Positions 34,503 through 43,797 are shown, counted from the stretch's first letter. The stretch: 64,000 nt of DNA from Bradyrhizobium sp. AUGA SZCCT0158 (GCF_018130065.1 NZ_JAFCME010000029.1:1-64000); one strand, 5' to 3'. Made by a program: numbers and translations. Notes: a model not told the origin generated them from the letters alone.

Positions 34503-36674
34503 ATGCGTGACTGTTCGACCAACCGTGCTGGATTTGACCGCGTGCTGATCGCTGTCGCGGCAACCTTCCTCGCGGTGTCCGCGACTTCTGCATTGGCGGG
34601 TCAGAGCGATACGCCCCGGACCAGTGCTGCAGAGCTCGCAATCGATGCAGCGGTCCCGCGCCCCGAACCGGCCAACGTTCCACCGCCGACCATCGGCGAT
34701 TTCAAGATCGAGAGCACCGCGTCAGTGCCCGATCCGGCCAAGACGACAGCGCCCGCACCGAGCACGACCGCAACCGTTCCCGATCCGAGGCCGGCCGAAA
34801 CCGTCGCCGTGCCCGCGGCCGCGCCCCCCAAGAGCGACGCTCCCAAGAGCGACACCGCGACCACGACGCCCGCAACGCCCGCGCCCGCAACGGCTGCGGC
34901 GCCTGCCGCGGAGCCGGTGAAAGCCGCGAGCAGTGTCGCGCCGGCGGATCAGCCGGTCGCCGACAAATTGCGCGACATGCTGGCCAGCAAGGCGCTGCGG
35001 ACCTTCGACCGCAAGGGCGAGCGCGCCGCGGTCGAAAAATTCTACAGCGCCCGCGAATACGCGCCGCAGTGGACGCAGGCCGGCAAACTGACCGCCAGCG
35101 CCAAAGGCGTCGTCGCGCGCCTGAAGGACGCCGCCTCTGACGGCCTCAATCCCTCCGACTATCCGGTGCCGGATTTCGCGGCCGCCACCTCGCCCGATCA
35201 ACTCGCCGACGCCGAACTGAAGTTGACCGCCAGCATGCTCGATTATGCACGCCAGGCGCAGAGCAGCCGGATGCACTGGTCGCAGGTCGCTGCCGACATC
35301 CTCTATCCCGAGCATCCGACCGATCCGGCCGAAGTGCTGGCCAACATCTCGACCGCCAAGGATGCTTCCGCAGCCCTCGAGGGCTACAATCCGCAGTTCA
35401 AGCTGTACAAGGATTTGAAGGCCAAGCTCGCCGAACTGCGCGGCCAGGGCGAAGGCCCGGTGGTGCAGATCGCCGAAGGCGCTCCGCTCGCATTCAAGGC
35501 CGCCACCAAGAAACAGCCGGAGGTCGCCCCCGAAGATCCGCGTGTGCCGCAACTGCGCGCCAAGCTCGGCGTCACCGAAAACCCTGATGACACCAAATAC
35601 GATGCCAAGGTCGCCGCAGCGGTGCGCAAATTCCAGGAAAGCGCCGACCTCAAGCCGACCGGCGTGCTCGACGACAAGACCGTCAAGGCCATCAACAGCC
35701 CGAAGCGTGACCGCCAGATCGACACCGTGATCGTCAACATGGAGCGCTTGCGCTGGCTGCCGCGCCAGCTCGGCGTGCCGTCGCTCAACAATGCCTACGT
35801 TATCCTCAACGTGCCCGACTTCACGCTCAAGGTGATGCAGGGCGGTGCCCCGGTCTGGACCACCCGCGTCGTGACCGGAAAGCCGGGAAACCACGCCACG
35901 CCGATGCTGACCGAGACGATGAAGTTCATCACCGTCAATCCGACCTGGAACGTGCCGCCGTCGATCATCTACAACGAATATCTGCCGGCGCTGCAGCAGG
36001 ATCCGACCGTACTGCAACGCATGGGACTGAGGCTCGAACGCAACCGCGACGGCTCGATCCACATCTCGCAGCCGCCGGGTGAAGCCAATGCGCTCGGCCG
36101 GATCCGCTTCAACTTCCCGAACAAGTTCCTGGTCTATCAGCACGACACCCCGGACAAGCACCTGTTCGCCAAGGATGAGCGCGCCTTCAGCCATGGCTGC
36201 ATGCGGGTGCAAAATCCGGATCAGTACGCCTCGACGCTGCTCAACATCGTCATGCCGAACGACAAATACACGCCGGAAAAAATCCGCAGCATGTATGGCC
36301 GCAGCGAGGTCGACCTGCGCTTCCCGACGCCGATCCCGGTTCACATTACCTATCAGACCGCGTTCGTGGATGAATCCGGCAAGCTCCAGATGCGCCGGGA
36401 CGTCTATGGCCGCGACGCAAGGATGCTGCCGCTGCTGAAGAATTCCGGCAGCAGGGATCTGGAAAACGTAGTGGCCCATGCCAACCCGAGCTACGTCCGG
36501 CCGAGCGGCGCGTCCCTGCCCTCCAACGTCGCCTTCAACAACGATTACGGCAGCTCTGGTCCTTCGTTCTTCGAGCGGCTGTTCGGCGGCGGACCATCTG
36601 TTACGCCTCCCGCGCCGGTCGGCCGCCGGCCGCAAGCGCAGCCCCAGCAGCAGCGGCGGGTGATCACCCGTTAA
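34503..36674 (+). CDS. L,D-transpeptidase with peptidoglycan-binding domain (YcbB type)
   Basis: A 723-residue envelope protein. ATG 34503 is preceded by AAGGGGG; a GTG at 34497 is also in frame. A signal peptide ends near SATSALA-GQ. About 120 residues of Pro/Ala/Thr-rich linker follow, then the scaffolding domain, a peptidoglycan-binding repeat (YDAKVAAAVRKFQESADLKP) and the YkuD catalytic domain with SHGCMRV holding the active-site Cys. The tail is Pro/Gln/Arg-rich. The enzyme makes 3-3 crosslinks in the cell wall. It has the usual YcbB order with an unusually long N-terminal linker. Confidence 0.9.
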   Translation: MRDCSTNRAGFDRVLIAVAATFLAVSATSALAGQSDTPRTSAAELAIDAAVPRPEPANVPPPTIGDFKIESTASVPDPAKTTAPAPSTTATVPDPRPAETVAVPAAAPPKSDAPKSDTATTTPATPAPATAAAPAAEPVKAASSVAPADQPVADKLRDMLASKALRTFDRKGERAAVEKFYSAREYAPQWTQAGKLTASAKGVVARLKDAASDGLNPSDYPVPDFAAATSPDQLADAELKLTASMLDYARQAQSSRMHWSQVAADILYPEHPTDPAEVLANISTAKDASAALEGYNPQFKLYKDLKAKLAELRGQGEGPVVQIAEGAPLAFKAATKKQPEVAPEDPRVPQLRAKLGVTENPDDTKYDAKVAAAVRKFQESADLKPTGVLDDKTVKAINSPKRDRQIDTVIVNMERLRWLPRQLGVPSLNNAYVILNVPDFTLKVMQGGAPVWTTRVVTGKPGNHATPMLTETMKFITVNPTWNVPPSIIYNEYLPALQQDPTVLQRMGLRLERNRDGSIHISQPPGEANALGRIRFNFPNKFLVYQHDTPDKHLFAKDERAFSHGCMRVQNPDQYASTLLNIVMPNDKYTPEKIRSMYGRSEVDLRFPTPIPVHITYQTAFVDESGKLQMRRDVYGRDARMLPLLKNSGSRDLENVVAHANPSYVRPSGASLPSNVAFNNDYGSSGPSFFERLFGGGPSVTPPAPVGRRPQAQPQQQRRVITR

Positions 36675-36732
36675 TCCCCGGGGGTCTCAATCCCCGGGTC
36701 CCCGCCGCCCGTCGAAATTTTTAAGTAAAATC

Positions 36733-36761
36733 AACGATCTCGCCGCTTTGGCGAGATCGTT
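36733..36761 (+). terminator. 12-bp perfect stem-loop after the L,D-transpeptidase gene
   Basis: AACGATCTCGCC pairs exactly with GGCGAGATCGTT around a 5-base loop, 60 bases after the stop codon. Only two further T residues follow, so it may be a weak intrinsic terminator or an mRNA end-protecting structure. Confidence 0.65.
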
Positions 36762-36894
36762 TACGTTAACCATTATCCATCTCGGTTTTGGCACAGGGCA
36801 CTTTTTCGCCACAGTCGACGGGTTAGGTTAAGCCTAACTTGGGGGCGGGTCGGTAAACTTCGGTTAACCCTCCCGCTTTAATAAAGCGTTCACC

Positions 36895-36934
36895 CTCTTT
36901 CGCAGGTCCTAGGGAGGCCTGGTTTGCGAAAGAG
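36895..36934 (+). promoter_or_regulatory. Stem-loop in the leader of the DUF882 gene
   Basis: CTCTTTCGCA (36895-36904) pairs with TGCGAAAGAG (36925-36934), and within the loop CAGGTCC can pair with GGCCTG. It ends 23 bases before the start codon. The stem could control translation or stability of the cell-wall gene that follows. Confidence 0.5.
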
Positions 36935-36957
36935 ATCGGTGATCGCTGGTCGACTGG

Positions 36958-38631
36958 GTGGGCTCATACGTGCTGACTGGTTTCGCGCGCCAATTCAATT
37001 CGCTTCGTCTGCCGAAGGCCGGATATCAAATCGGCCTGACGTCCCTGTTGCTCCTTGCCGGAGCCGGGTCGGTGCATGACGCGACCGCGCGGAACGAGAC
37101 CAGGACGCTTTCTTTCCACCACACCCACTCCAACGAAGACCTCACCGTCACCTTCAAGCGCGACGGGCGTTACGACGAAGAAGCGCTGAAGAAACTCAAT
37201 CACTTCCTCCGCGACTGGCGCAGCCAGGACCAGACCACGATGGATCGTCACCTCTTCGACATCCTCTGGGAAGTCTACCGCGACGTCGACGGCAAGCAGC
37301 CGATCCAGATCATCTCCGCCTACCGCTCCCCCGCCACCAATGCCATGCTCCGCCGCCGCTCGTCCGGCGTGGCCCGCCACAGCCAGCATACGCTCGGCCA
37401 CGCGATGGATTTCTTCATCCCGGGCATTCCGCTCGAGCAGATCCGCGCCGCCGGACTTCGCCTGCAGCGCGGTGGCGTCGGCTTCTACCCGACCTCGGGA
37501 TCGCCGTTCGTTCATCTCGATACCGGCAGCGTCCGTCACTGGCCGCGCATGACCCATGACCAGCTGGCCAGGGTGTTCCCCAACGGTCGTACCGTCCACC
37601 TGCCCTCGAATGGTGGTCCGCTGAAGGGTTATGAACTGGCCCGCGCCGACATCGAGAGGCGCGGCAGTGGCGACGACGCTGCAACGGTCGGCAAGAAGCC
37701 CAGCCTGTTCGCGTCGCTGTTCAAGAGCGGCAAATCCAATGACGAGGAGGATGAGGGCGGCGCCCCCGCCACCGTCAGGAACGAAAAGCCTGCTCCTTCT
37801 GTGGTGGCCGCCGCCGCGGCCCCGAAGGCCGCCGAGATCGTGCCGACGCCGCGCGCAAAGCCGGTCGCGGCAACGATCCAGCTGGCCTCGGCTGATGCGC
37901 AGATCGTTCCGGCGCCCAAATCCAAGCCGGAGGCATCCAAACCGGAGCCATCCAAACCGGACGCCAAGCCGGCCGCGCAGGCTTCCGCCGACAAGCCGGC
38001 CGAGCCGAAACCGCAGACACCTGCCGACATCATCAACGCCCGCGGCTTCTGGGGCGATGCGCCGACGACGGCCAATCAGCCCACCCCCGTGCAGCTTGCG
38101 GCCCTCCGGGCCCGTCAGGCCGTCGGCGCCGCCGATCCGCAACCGACTGCCAGCGTCGCCGAGGCTTTCAACAAGGCGCTGGCCTACGCGCCGGCCGCCT
38201 CCTCGCCGGTCGACCGCGCCAACGTGGTTGCTGCCTCCGCGCCGATCCCGCGCACCGTGCGGCCGGCGCGCAACGCTGCCGCCGCCGCCACCGAAATCAA
38301 CACCGTCGTCGCCAAGGGAGCGCAGGGGGCATCGCAGGGCCAGGGCAGCGTGATTTCGACCTCGACGCGCCTTGCCGCCGCCAAGGGCAACGATGTCTGG
38401 ATGCGGGTCGTGATGCTGGCGCCGAGCGCGAGCAACGCGATGTCAACGACCGTGCTCGGCGATACCGACATGACGCTGATGCGCAGCTATTTCATCAAGC
38501 CGCCGTTCGCGATCACGATGGGCTTCTCGGAAGATCCGATGCTGGGCATGACCACCGACCGGTTCACCGGATCGGCGACCGCCAAGCTCACCACGCAGTC
38601 TTTCGTCGTGCGCACGGCGTCGCTGCGCTAA
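36958..38631 (+). CDS. DUF882/YcbK-type M15 peptidase-like protein with long tail
   Basis: A 557-residue envelope protein. The start is a GTG at 36958 and is the least certain in this region; another GTG lies four codons later. A hydrophobic segment near residues 25-40 should act as a signal or anchor. Residues 50-215 match the DUF882 domain of the peptidase M15 group, with likely zinc ligands in RHSQHTLGHAMDFF and FVHLDTG. The rest is Ala/Pro/Lys-rich (KPEASKPEPSKPDAKPAA) with a folded C-terminal segment. Its position beside an L,D-transpeptidase suggests a role in peptidoglycan turnover. Confidence 0.82.
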   Translation: MGSYVLTGFARQFNSLRLPKAGYQIGLTSLLLLAGAGSVHDATARNETRTLSFHHTHSNEDLTVTFKRDGRYDEEALKKLNHFLRDWRSQDQTTMDRHLFDILWEVYRDVDGKQPIQIISAYRSPATNAMLRRRSSGVARHSQHTLGHAMDFFIPGIPLEQIRAAGLRLQRGGVGFYPTSGSPFVHLDTGSVRHWPRMTHDQLARVFPNGRTVHLPSNGGPLKGYELARADIERRGSGDDAATVGKKPSLFASLFKSGKSNDEEDEGGAPATVRNEKPAPSVVAAAAAPKAAEIVPTPRAKPVAATIQLASADAQIVPAPKSKPEASKPEPSKPDAKPAAQASADKPAEPKPQTPADIINARGFWGDAPTTANQPTPVQLAALRARQAVGAADPQPTASVAEAFNKALAYAPAASSPVDRANVVAASAPIPRTVRPARNAAAAATEINTVVAKGAQGASQGQGSVISTSTRLAAAKGNDVWMRVVMLAPSASNAMSTTVLGDTDMTLMRSYFIKPPFAITMGFSEDPMLGMTTDRFTGSATAKLTTQSFVVRTASLR

Positions 38632-38719
38632 GCGCGCACAACTTCCATTGGTCTCGAAATCATCCTCGCGAGCGCGCGGCCCCTCTACGCCGTGATCACC
38701 GTGTTCGTGCTCGGCTGCG

Positions 38720-40486
38720 TCAGGCCGGCAAGCCTGCCTTGAGCAGGCCAGCCTCGTGACGCTGGCGGTCGATGGCGTGCTTGTAGTGCTGGGTGGCGAG
38801 GTAAACGGCCACCGAGAATGTCGGCTCTGACTTTAGAACCTCGGCCGCGTGCGCAGCGGCCGCGACCGCGTTGCCCATTTGCGCAAACGTGGCTGCGAGG
38901 AAGGCATGATGGGTGTAGTCGGGCCGCGTGATCCGCGAAAAGGCCTCGATGGCGTCGGCATATTTCTCGGCGCAATAGCAGGCGCGCCCGAGATGACTCC
39001 AGAAGCGCTCCGGATGGTACGGGTTGAGGCGCATCGCCTTCTTGATCCAGTCGATGCCTTCCTCCGGCCGCCCGAGCCAGGTTAGAAGCTCGCCCTGCTG
39101 CACCACGACAAGGTCGTAGTTGGGGTTGAGCGCGAGGCCTCGCTCCTGGTGATACGCGGCCTTGTCATGGTCGTTGCGGTTCAGGTTCAGCGCGGCGAGA
39201 ATCCGGTGTACGTCGCTGTCATTGTCGTCGAGCGCCAGCGTGACCTCCAGCTCCGCGGCCACCTGATCGAAGGTGGCATCGCGATCGGCACACCAGCCAT
39301 AGACCCACGTCTGGCCGAGGACACATGCTTTCCAGGCGTGGGCATGTGCATAGTTCGGGTCGAGCGCGAGGGCGCGGTCGAGCAGGCGCTGCGCTTCGGC
39401 GTTGTCCTCGCGCGTCGAGCGGTGGTGCCGCACCTTGGCAGCCAGCACGCACTCATAAGCCGCCATGCTTTCGGTCGGTTTGCGTTTTGCGCGGTCGTGC
39501 CGGGCGGCCTCGACCCTGCCGGGGAGCGTCGCGACGATCGCATGAGTGATCTCGTCCTGGATGGCGAAGATGTCCTCAAGCTCGCGGTCGTAGCGTTCGG
39601 CCCAGACGTGCTGGTCGGTTTCTGCGTCGATCAGCTGCACGGTGACGCGGACGCGATCGCGCGCCTTGCGCACGCTCCCCTCGAGGACGTAATCGACGCC
39701 GAATTCGCGCGCGATCTCGCGCACGTTGACCGCCTTGCCCTTGTGCACGAACGTCGAGTTGCGCGAGATGACGAGCAAATCGCGGAAGCGTGACAGCTCG
39801 GTAATGATGTCCTCGGTGAGGCCGTCCGCGAAGAATTCCTGCTCCGGATCGCCGCTCATGTTGGCGAGCGGCAGCACGGCAATCGACGGCTTCTTGGAGG
39901 CCGGCGCCGCCACCGCAGCGTCCTTTGCGCCCTCTGGCGCGGCTTCTGGATCGGCATCGAGCCGAACCCGGAAGACGCGGATCGGACGGACGATGTTCTT
40001 GACGCTCTGCTCGCCGAGATCCTCGAACGCGACGTCATCCAGCCGTTGGCCGACCTGATCGCGCACCGCGCCCGAGACACAGATGCCGCCAGGCTCGGCG
40101 AGCATTTCGAGGCGCGCCGCCACGTTGACGCCGTCGCCAAAGATGTCGTTGTCCTCGACGATTACGTCGCCAAGATTGATGCCGATCCGGAACTGTATCC
40201 AGCGCGCCGGCGAGACGTCGGCGTTGCGCCGCGCCATCCGGCGCTGAATCTCGGCGGCACACAGCACAGCGTCGGCGACGCTGCGGAATTCGACCAGCAT
40301 GCCATCGCCGGTGGTCTTGATGATGCGGCCATGGTTCTTCGCGATGGCCGGATCGATGAGTTCGATCCGGTGGGTCTTGAGACGGGCAAGCGTCCCCGTC
40401 TCGTCAACCTCCATGAGCCGGCTGTAACCGACCATGTCGGCGGCAAGGACCGCTGCGAGCCTCCGCTCTGGTCCAGGCACGTCCAT
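38720..40486 (-). CDS. Class III adenylate cyclase with TolB-like and TPR regions
   Basis: A 588-residue cytoplasmic protein. Residues 1-175 form the cyclase domain; the metal-binding Asp lies in LAADMVGYSRL, and GDGMLVEF and GDGVNVAARLEMLAEPG mark its later motifs. A segment SIAVLPLANMSGDPEQEFFA starts a TolB/FlgO-like region, and about five TPR-like repeats follow (LDRALALDPNYAHAHAWKAC; GIDWIKKAMRLNPYHPERFW). This architecture is greatly expanded in Bradyrhizobium. It would make cAMP, with output gated by the repeat region. The signal is unknown. Confidence 0.88.
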   Translation of the reverse strand: MDVPGPERRLAAVLAADMVGYSRLMEVDETGTLARLKTHRIELIDPAIAKNHGRIIKTTGDGMLVEFRSVADAVLCAAEIQRRMARRNADVSPARWIQFRIGINLGDVIVEDNDIFGDGVNVAARLEMLAEPGGICVSGAVRDQVGQRLDDVAFEDLGEQSVKNIVRPIRVFRVRLDADPEAAPEGAKDAAVAAPASKKPSIAVLPLANMSGDPEQEFFADGLTEDIITELSRFRDLLVISRNSTFVHKGKAVNVREIAREFGVDYVLEGSVRKARDRVRVTVQLIDAETDQHVWAERYDRELEDIFAIQDEITHAIVATLPGRVEAARHDRAKRKPTESMAAYECVLAAKVRHHRSTREDNAEAQRLLDRALALDPNYAHAHAWKACVLGQTWVYGWCADRDATFDQVAAELEVTLALDDNDSDVHRILAALNLNRNDHDKAAYHQERGLALNPNYDLVVVQQGELLTWLGRPEEGIDWIKKAMRLNPYHPERFWSHLGRACYCAEKYADAIEAFSRITRPDYTHHAFLAATFAQMGNAVAAAAHAAEVLKSEPTFSVAVYLATQHYKHAIDRQRHEAGLLKAGLPA

Positions 40487-40563
40487 TTCCAGGTTCCCTT
40501 GCGGGCAGCCTAACAGAGGCGAGGCCGCGGCCCAAGCTGGTTTGCGCCGGAAATGCCTGCTGG

Positions 40564-40613
40564 AGCGTTTTCCAGCGAAGTGGACGCCGGTTCGCGTCAG
40601 GAAAACGCGTCAA
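40564..40613. repeat. Dispersed repeat, AGCGTTTTC family (copy 3)
   Basis: AGCGTTTTCCAGCGAAGTGG opens the block, then CCGGTTCGCG, then GAAAACGCGTCAA closes it. The ends pair (GCGTTTTC with GAAAACGC). Compare 9872-9957 and 20308-20396. Confidence 0.65.
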
Positions 40614-40616
40614 CCC

Positions 40617-40653
40617 CAGAGTCCCGTTCCGATTCCATCGGAACAGGACTCTG
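40617..40653 (-). terminator. Long stem-loop at the gapR end
   Basis: CAGAGTCC-C-GTTCCGAT pairs with ATCGGAAC-A-GGACTCTG around a 3-base loop, a 17-bp stem with one mismatch. It lies ten bases after the gapR stop codon on the minus strand and should protect or end that transcript. Confidence 0.65.
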
Positions 40654-40662
40654 GCTGGCGGC

Positions 40663-40935
40663 TCACAGCATCCCGAGCGCCTGCATGTAGGTTTCCAGAA
40701 TCGTCTCCTGCTCGGCGCGCTCATTGGCGTCCTGCTTGCGCAGGCGAACGATGGTGCGCAGTGCCTTGACGTCGTAACCGTTGCCCTTGGCTTCGGCATA
40801 GACGTCGCGGATATCGTCGGAGATCGTCTTCTTTTCCTCTTCCAGCCGTTCGATGCGCTCGACGATGGCCTTGAGCTGGTCTTTTGCGAATTTCGTCGCG
40901 GGTTCTTCCTGGACGGCGGCGGCAGAGGTGGCCAT
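40663..40935 (-). CDS. gapR: GapR nucleoid-associated protein (DUF2312)
   Basis: A 90-residue DNA-binding protein. ATG 40935 is preceded by AGGAG. The sequence KFAKDQLKAIVERIERLEEE and DIRDVYAEAKGNGYDVKALR match DUF2312. In Caulobacter GapR encircles overtwisted AT-rich DNA ahead of replication and transcription and supports topoisomerases. The family role is known; it is inferred here by similarity. The coiled-coil helix and basic DNA-binding end are both intact. The upstream in-frame extension to 41169 is inside a palindromic repeat and is not real. Confidence 0.92.
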   Translation of the reverse strand: MATSAAAVQEEPATKFAKDQLKAIVERIERLEEEKKTISDDIRDVYAEAKGNGYDVKALRTIVRLRKQDANERAEQETILETYMQALGML

Positions 40936-41108
40936 CGGGTACTCCTGAGTGGAACTGAATGGGTGGGCTGAAAGATCAAGCGCCGCACGCTTCACCGCGC
41001 GGCGCTTTCTGAGATTGACCCTCAAGAGTGCGGCGCCTTGCGTCAAGGCACCATCGCGCTCATCCACAGCGCGCCCACAGGAAGGTAGGAGTGGTGCCGG
41101 CGCACTTT

Positions 41109-41252
41109 CCCTTCTCCCCTTGTGGGAGAAGGTGGCGCGAAGCGCCGGATGAGGGGTCTCTATCCTCAAACTCGAATCTTACCGTGAGGAGAGAACCCCT
41201 CACCCGTCTTCGTTTCGCGAAGCCACCCTCTCCCACAAGGGGAGAGGGGAAG
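41109..41252. repeat. Large dispersed palindrome upstream of gapR
   Basis: The ends are nearly perfect inverted repeats: CCCTTCTCCCCTTGTGGGAG at the left and CTCCCACAAGGGGAGAGGGG at the right, followed inward by GGTGGCGCGAAGC and GCGAAGCCACC, then by CTCTATCCTC and GAGGAGAGA. The whole can fold as one long hairpin. It occupies most of the 336-base gap between gapR and the DUF1244 gene and resembles the element at 1974-2107. No gene is seen in the gap. Confidence 0.75.
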
Positions 41253-41271
41253 GGCAGCGCGCGCCGACGCT

Positions 41272-41574
41272 CTAATGCCCGCTATGGGTCTTCTTCATCG
41301 CCTCCAGCTGCTCGGGACTGGCGCTGCCCTGAAACTTCGACTTCCAGGTCTCATAGGGCATGCCGTAGACCGCCTCGCGGCTCTCATCCTTGCTGATCGC
41401 CACGCCCTTGCCGTCGGCCTCTTCCTTCATCCAGTTCGACAGGCAGTTGCGGCAGAAGCCGGCCAGGTTCATCAGGTCGATGTTCTGGACGTCGGTCCGG
41501 GTGCGGAGGTGCTCGACCAGGCGGCGGAAAACGGCGGCTTCCAGTTCTGTTCTGGTTTTGTCGTCAATTGTCAT
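41272..41574 (-). CDS. DUF1244 family protein
   Basis: A 100-residue protein. It has the conserved FCRNCLSNWMKEEADGKG segment with a Cys-x-x-Cys pair and VYGMPYETWKSKFQG near the end, both marks of DUF1244, a family found across proteobacteria without an assigned role. The spacing of the two Cys could bind a metal. It stands alone between palindromic repeat and the DUF1036 gene. Confidence 0.8.
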   Translation of the reverse strand: MTIDDKTRTELEAAVFRRLVEHLRTRTDVQNIDLMNLAGFCRNCLSNWMKEEADGKGVAISKDESREAVYGMPYETWKSKFQGSASPEQLEAMKKTHSGH

Positions 41575-41769
41575 GGTTTAGTCCCGCGGGGTTGTTCCTG
41601 AGCATATTGATATCAGGTGGGAATTGTCACAGATTTTGCCATATCGGCGCGCAAACCAGCACCGGACCGGTTAATCCGGACGTCCCGCATCGTGGGAAAC
41701 GCGCCTGCCGGGCGTTGACAGCTCCCGCCGGGCAAGCGAAATCGTCAATGATTTGATATAGCTTCGCAT

Positions 41770-42354
41770 ATGATCGGAACAGATTCTCTGCCTTCACGCC
41801 CCTTCCCCGCTCGCCTGACCACCGGCCTCCTGCCGGCGCTGGCGTTGGCGGTGATGGGCCTGTGGAACAGTTCGGCGGCCGCTGACTTTCGCCTCTGCAA
41901 CAACACCTCGAGCCGGGTCGGCATCGCGCTCGGCTACAAGGACGCCGAGGGCTGGACCACCGAGGGCTGGTGGAACGTCTCCTCGCGCAGTTGCGAGACG
42001 CTGCTGCGCGGAACGCTTGTCGCACGGTTCTATTATATTTACGCGCTCGACTATGACCGCGGCGGCGAATGGTCGGGGCAGGCCTTCATGTGTTCGCGAG
42101 ACAAGGAATTCACCATCAAGGGTACCGAGAATTGCCTGGCGCGCGGTTTTGACCGCACCGGGTTCTTCGAGGTCGACACCGGCGAACAGAGAGCATGGAC
42201 CGTGCAATTGACCGAAGCCAATGAACAACCCGCGCAGCAGCGCGTGCCGGGGATTCCGGGAACGGTCGGTCCCGGTGGTGTGCCGGGTCTGTCGCCTGGC
42301 GGACCGCCTCAAGGCGGATCCGGGCAGCCGCCAGCTTCGGCGCCCAAGCAATGA
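41770..42354 (+). CDS. Exported DUF1036 protein
   Basis: A 194-residue secreted protein. A signal peptide runs to about residue 38 (LLPALALAVMGLWNSSAAA). The mature part starts DFRLCNNTSSRVGIALGYKD, the DUF1036 signature, with paired Cys residues that may form disulfides (SSRSCETLL; AFMCSRDKEF; GTENCLARGF). The last 45 residues are a Gly/Pro-rich tail. The gene overlaps pyk by four bases (ATGA), which couples a periplasmic protein of unknown role to a glycolytic enzyme; the same order occurs in relatives as far as I recall. Confidence 0.8.
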   Translation: MIGTDSLPSRPFPARLTTGLLPALALAVMGLWNSSAAADFRLCNNTSSRVGIALGYKDAEGWTTEGWWNVSSRSCETLLRGTLVARFYYIYALDYDRGGEWSGQAFMCSRDKEFTIKGTENCLARGFDRTGFFEVDTGEQRAWTVQLTEANEQPAQQRVPGIPGTVGPGGVPGLSPGGPPQGGSGQPPASAPKQ

Positions 42355-43787
42355 GGCGTCTCCGTCGGATCAAGATCCTCGCCACCCTCGGCCCGGCATC
42401 GTCGGACAGCGCGATGATTCGCAAGCTGTTCGAGGCCGGTGCCGATGTGTTCCGCATCAATATGAGCCACACCTCGCACGACAAGATGCGCGAACTGGTC
42501 ACGACCATTCGCAATGTCGAGTCCAGCTACGGCCGGCCGATCGGCATCCTGGTCGACCTGCAAGGACCGAAGCTGCGTCTTGGCTCGTTCAATGAAGGCG
42601 CCACCCAGCTCAAGAACGGCCAGAACTTTGTTCTGGATTCCGACAAGGCGCCGGGCGACAACAGCCGCGTCCAGCTTCCGCATCCGGAAATCCTGGCGGC
42701 GTTGCGGCCGGGTCACGCCTTGCTGCTCGACGACGGCAAGGTGCGGCTGATTGCCGAGGAAACCTCGCCCGATCGCGCCGTGACGCGGGTGGTGATCGGC
42801 GGCAAGATGTCGGACCGCAAGGGCGTCAGCCTGCCCGACACCGACCTGCCGGTCTCGGCGATGACGCCGAAGGATCGCGCCGATCTCGAAGCCGCGGTGA
42901 CGACCGGGATCGACTGGGTCGCGCTCTCCTTTGTGCAGCGCGCCGAGGACGTCAATGAGGCCAAGCGGCTGATCCGCGGCCGCGCCGCTGTGATGGCCAA
43001 GATCGAAAAGCCGCAGGCGATCGACCGGCTCGGCGAAATCCTCGAGGTCTCCGACGCGCTGATGGTGGCGCGCGGCGATCTCGGCGTCGAATTGCCGCTG
43101 GAGCGGGTGCCCAGTCTTCAAAAGCAAATGACGCGGATGGCACGGCGCGCCGGCAAGCCGGTGGTGATCGCAACGCAAATGCTGGAATCGATGATCCAGG
43201 CGCCGGTGCCGACGCGCGCCGAAGTCTCCGACGTCGCGACCGCGGTCTATGAAGGCGCCGACGCCATCATGCTGTCGGCGGAATCCGCCGCCGGCAAATT
43301 CCCGGTCGAGGCGGTCTCGACCATGAACCGCATCGGCGAGGAAGTGGAGCGCGATCCGACCTATCGCTCGGTGCTGACGGCGCAGCGGCCCGAGCCGGAG
43401 CAGACGGTCGGCGACGCCATCGCGGACGCCGCACGGCAGATCGCCGAGACGCTGGAATTGTCCGCGATCATCTGCTGGACCAGTTCGGGCTCGACCGCGA
43501 TCCGCGTGGCGCGCGAACGGCCGAAGCCGCCGGTGGTGGCGATTACGCCGAACCTGGTGACGGGGCGCAAATTGTCCGTCGTGTGGGGCGTGCATTGCGT
43601 GGTCGCGGAAGACGCGCACGACCAGGACGACATGGTCGATCGCGCCGGCTCGATTGCGTTCCGCGACGGCTTCGCCAAGGCGGGCCAGCGCGTGATCATC
43701 GTCGCCGGCGTGCCGCTCGGCATCGCCGGCACCACCAACATGGTGCGCATCGCCTATGTCGGCCCGGATGGCAAAGCGGATAAGTGA
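42351..43787 (+). CDS. pyk: Pyruvate kinase
   Basis: A 478-residue glycolytic enzyme that converts phosphoenolpyruvate and ADP to pyruvate and ATP. The N-terminal RRIKILATLGPASSDSAMIR, the catalytic region VMAKIEKPQAIDRLGEILEV with MVARGDLGVELPLERVPSLQ, and the metal/substrate segment IATQMLESMIQAPVPTRAEV are diagnostic. The C-terminal regulatory domain is complete. It starts within the stop of the DUF1036 gene. A palindrome array follows. Confidence 0.96.
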   Translation: MRRLRRIKILATLGPASSDSAMIRKLFEAGADVFRINMSHTSHDKMRELVTTIRNVESSYGRPIGILVDLQGPKLRLGSFNEGATQLKNGQNFVLDSDKAPGDNSRVQLPHPEILAALRPGHALLLDDGKVRLIAEETSPDRAVTRVVIGGKMSDRKGVSLPDTDLPVSAMTPKDRADLEAAVTTGIDWVALSFVQRAEDVNEAKRLIRGRAAVMAKIEKPQAIDRLGEILEVSDALMVARGDLGVELPLERVPSLQKQMTRMARRAGKPVVIATQMLESMIQAPVPTRAEVSDVATAVYEGADAIMLSAESAAGKFPVEAVSTMNRIGEEVERDPTYRSVLTAQRPEPEQTVGDAIADAARQIAETLELSAIICWTSSGSTAIRVARERPKPPVVAITPNLVTGRKLSVVWGVHCVVAEDAHDQDDMVDRAGSIAFRDGFAKAGQRVIIVAGVPLGIAGTTNMVRIAYVGPDGKADK

Positions 43788-43797
43788 CGGCGTGCCG

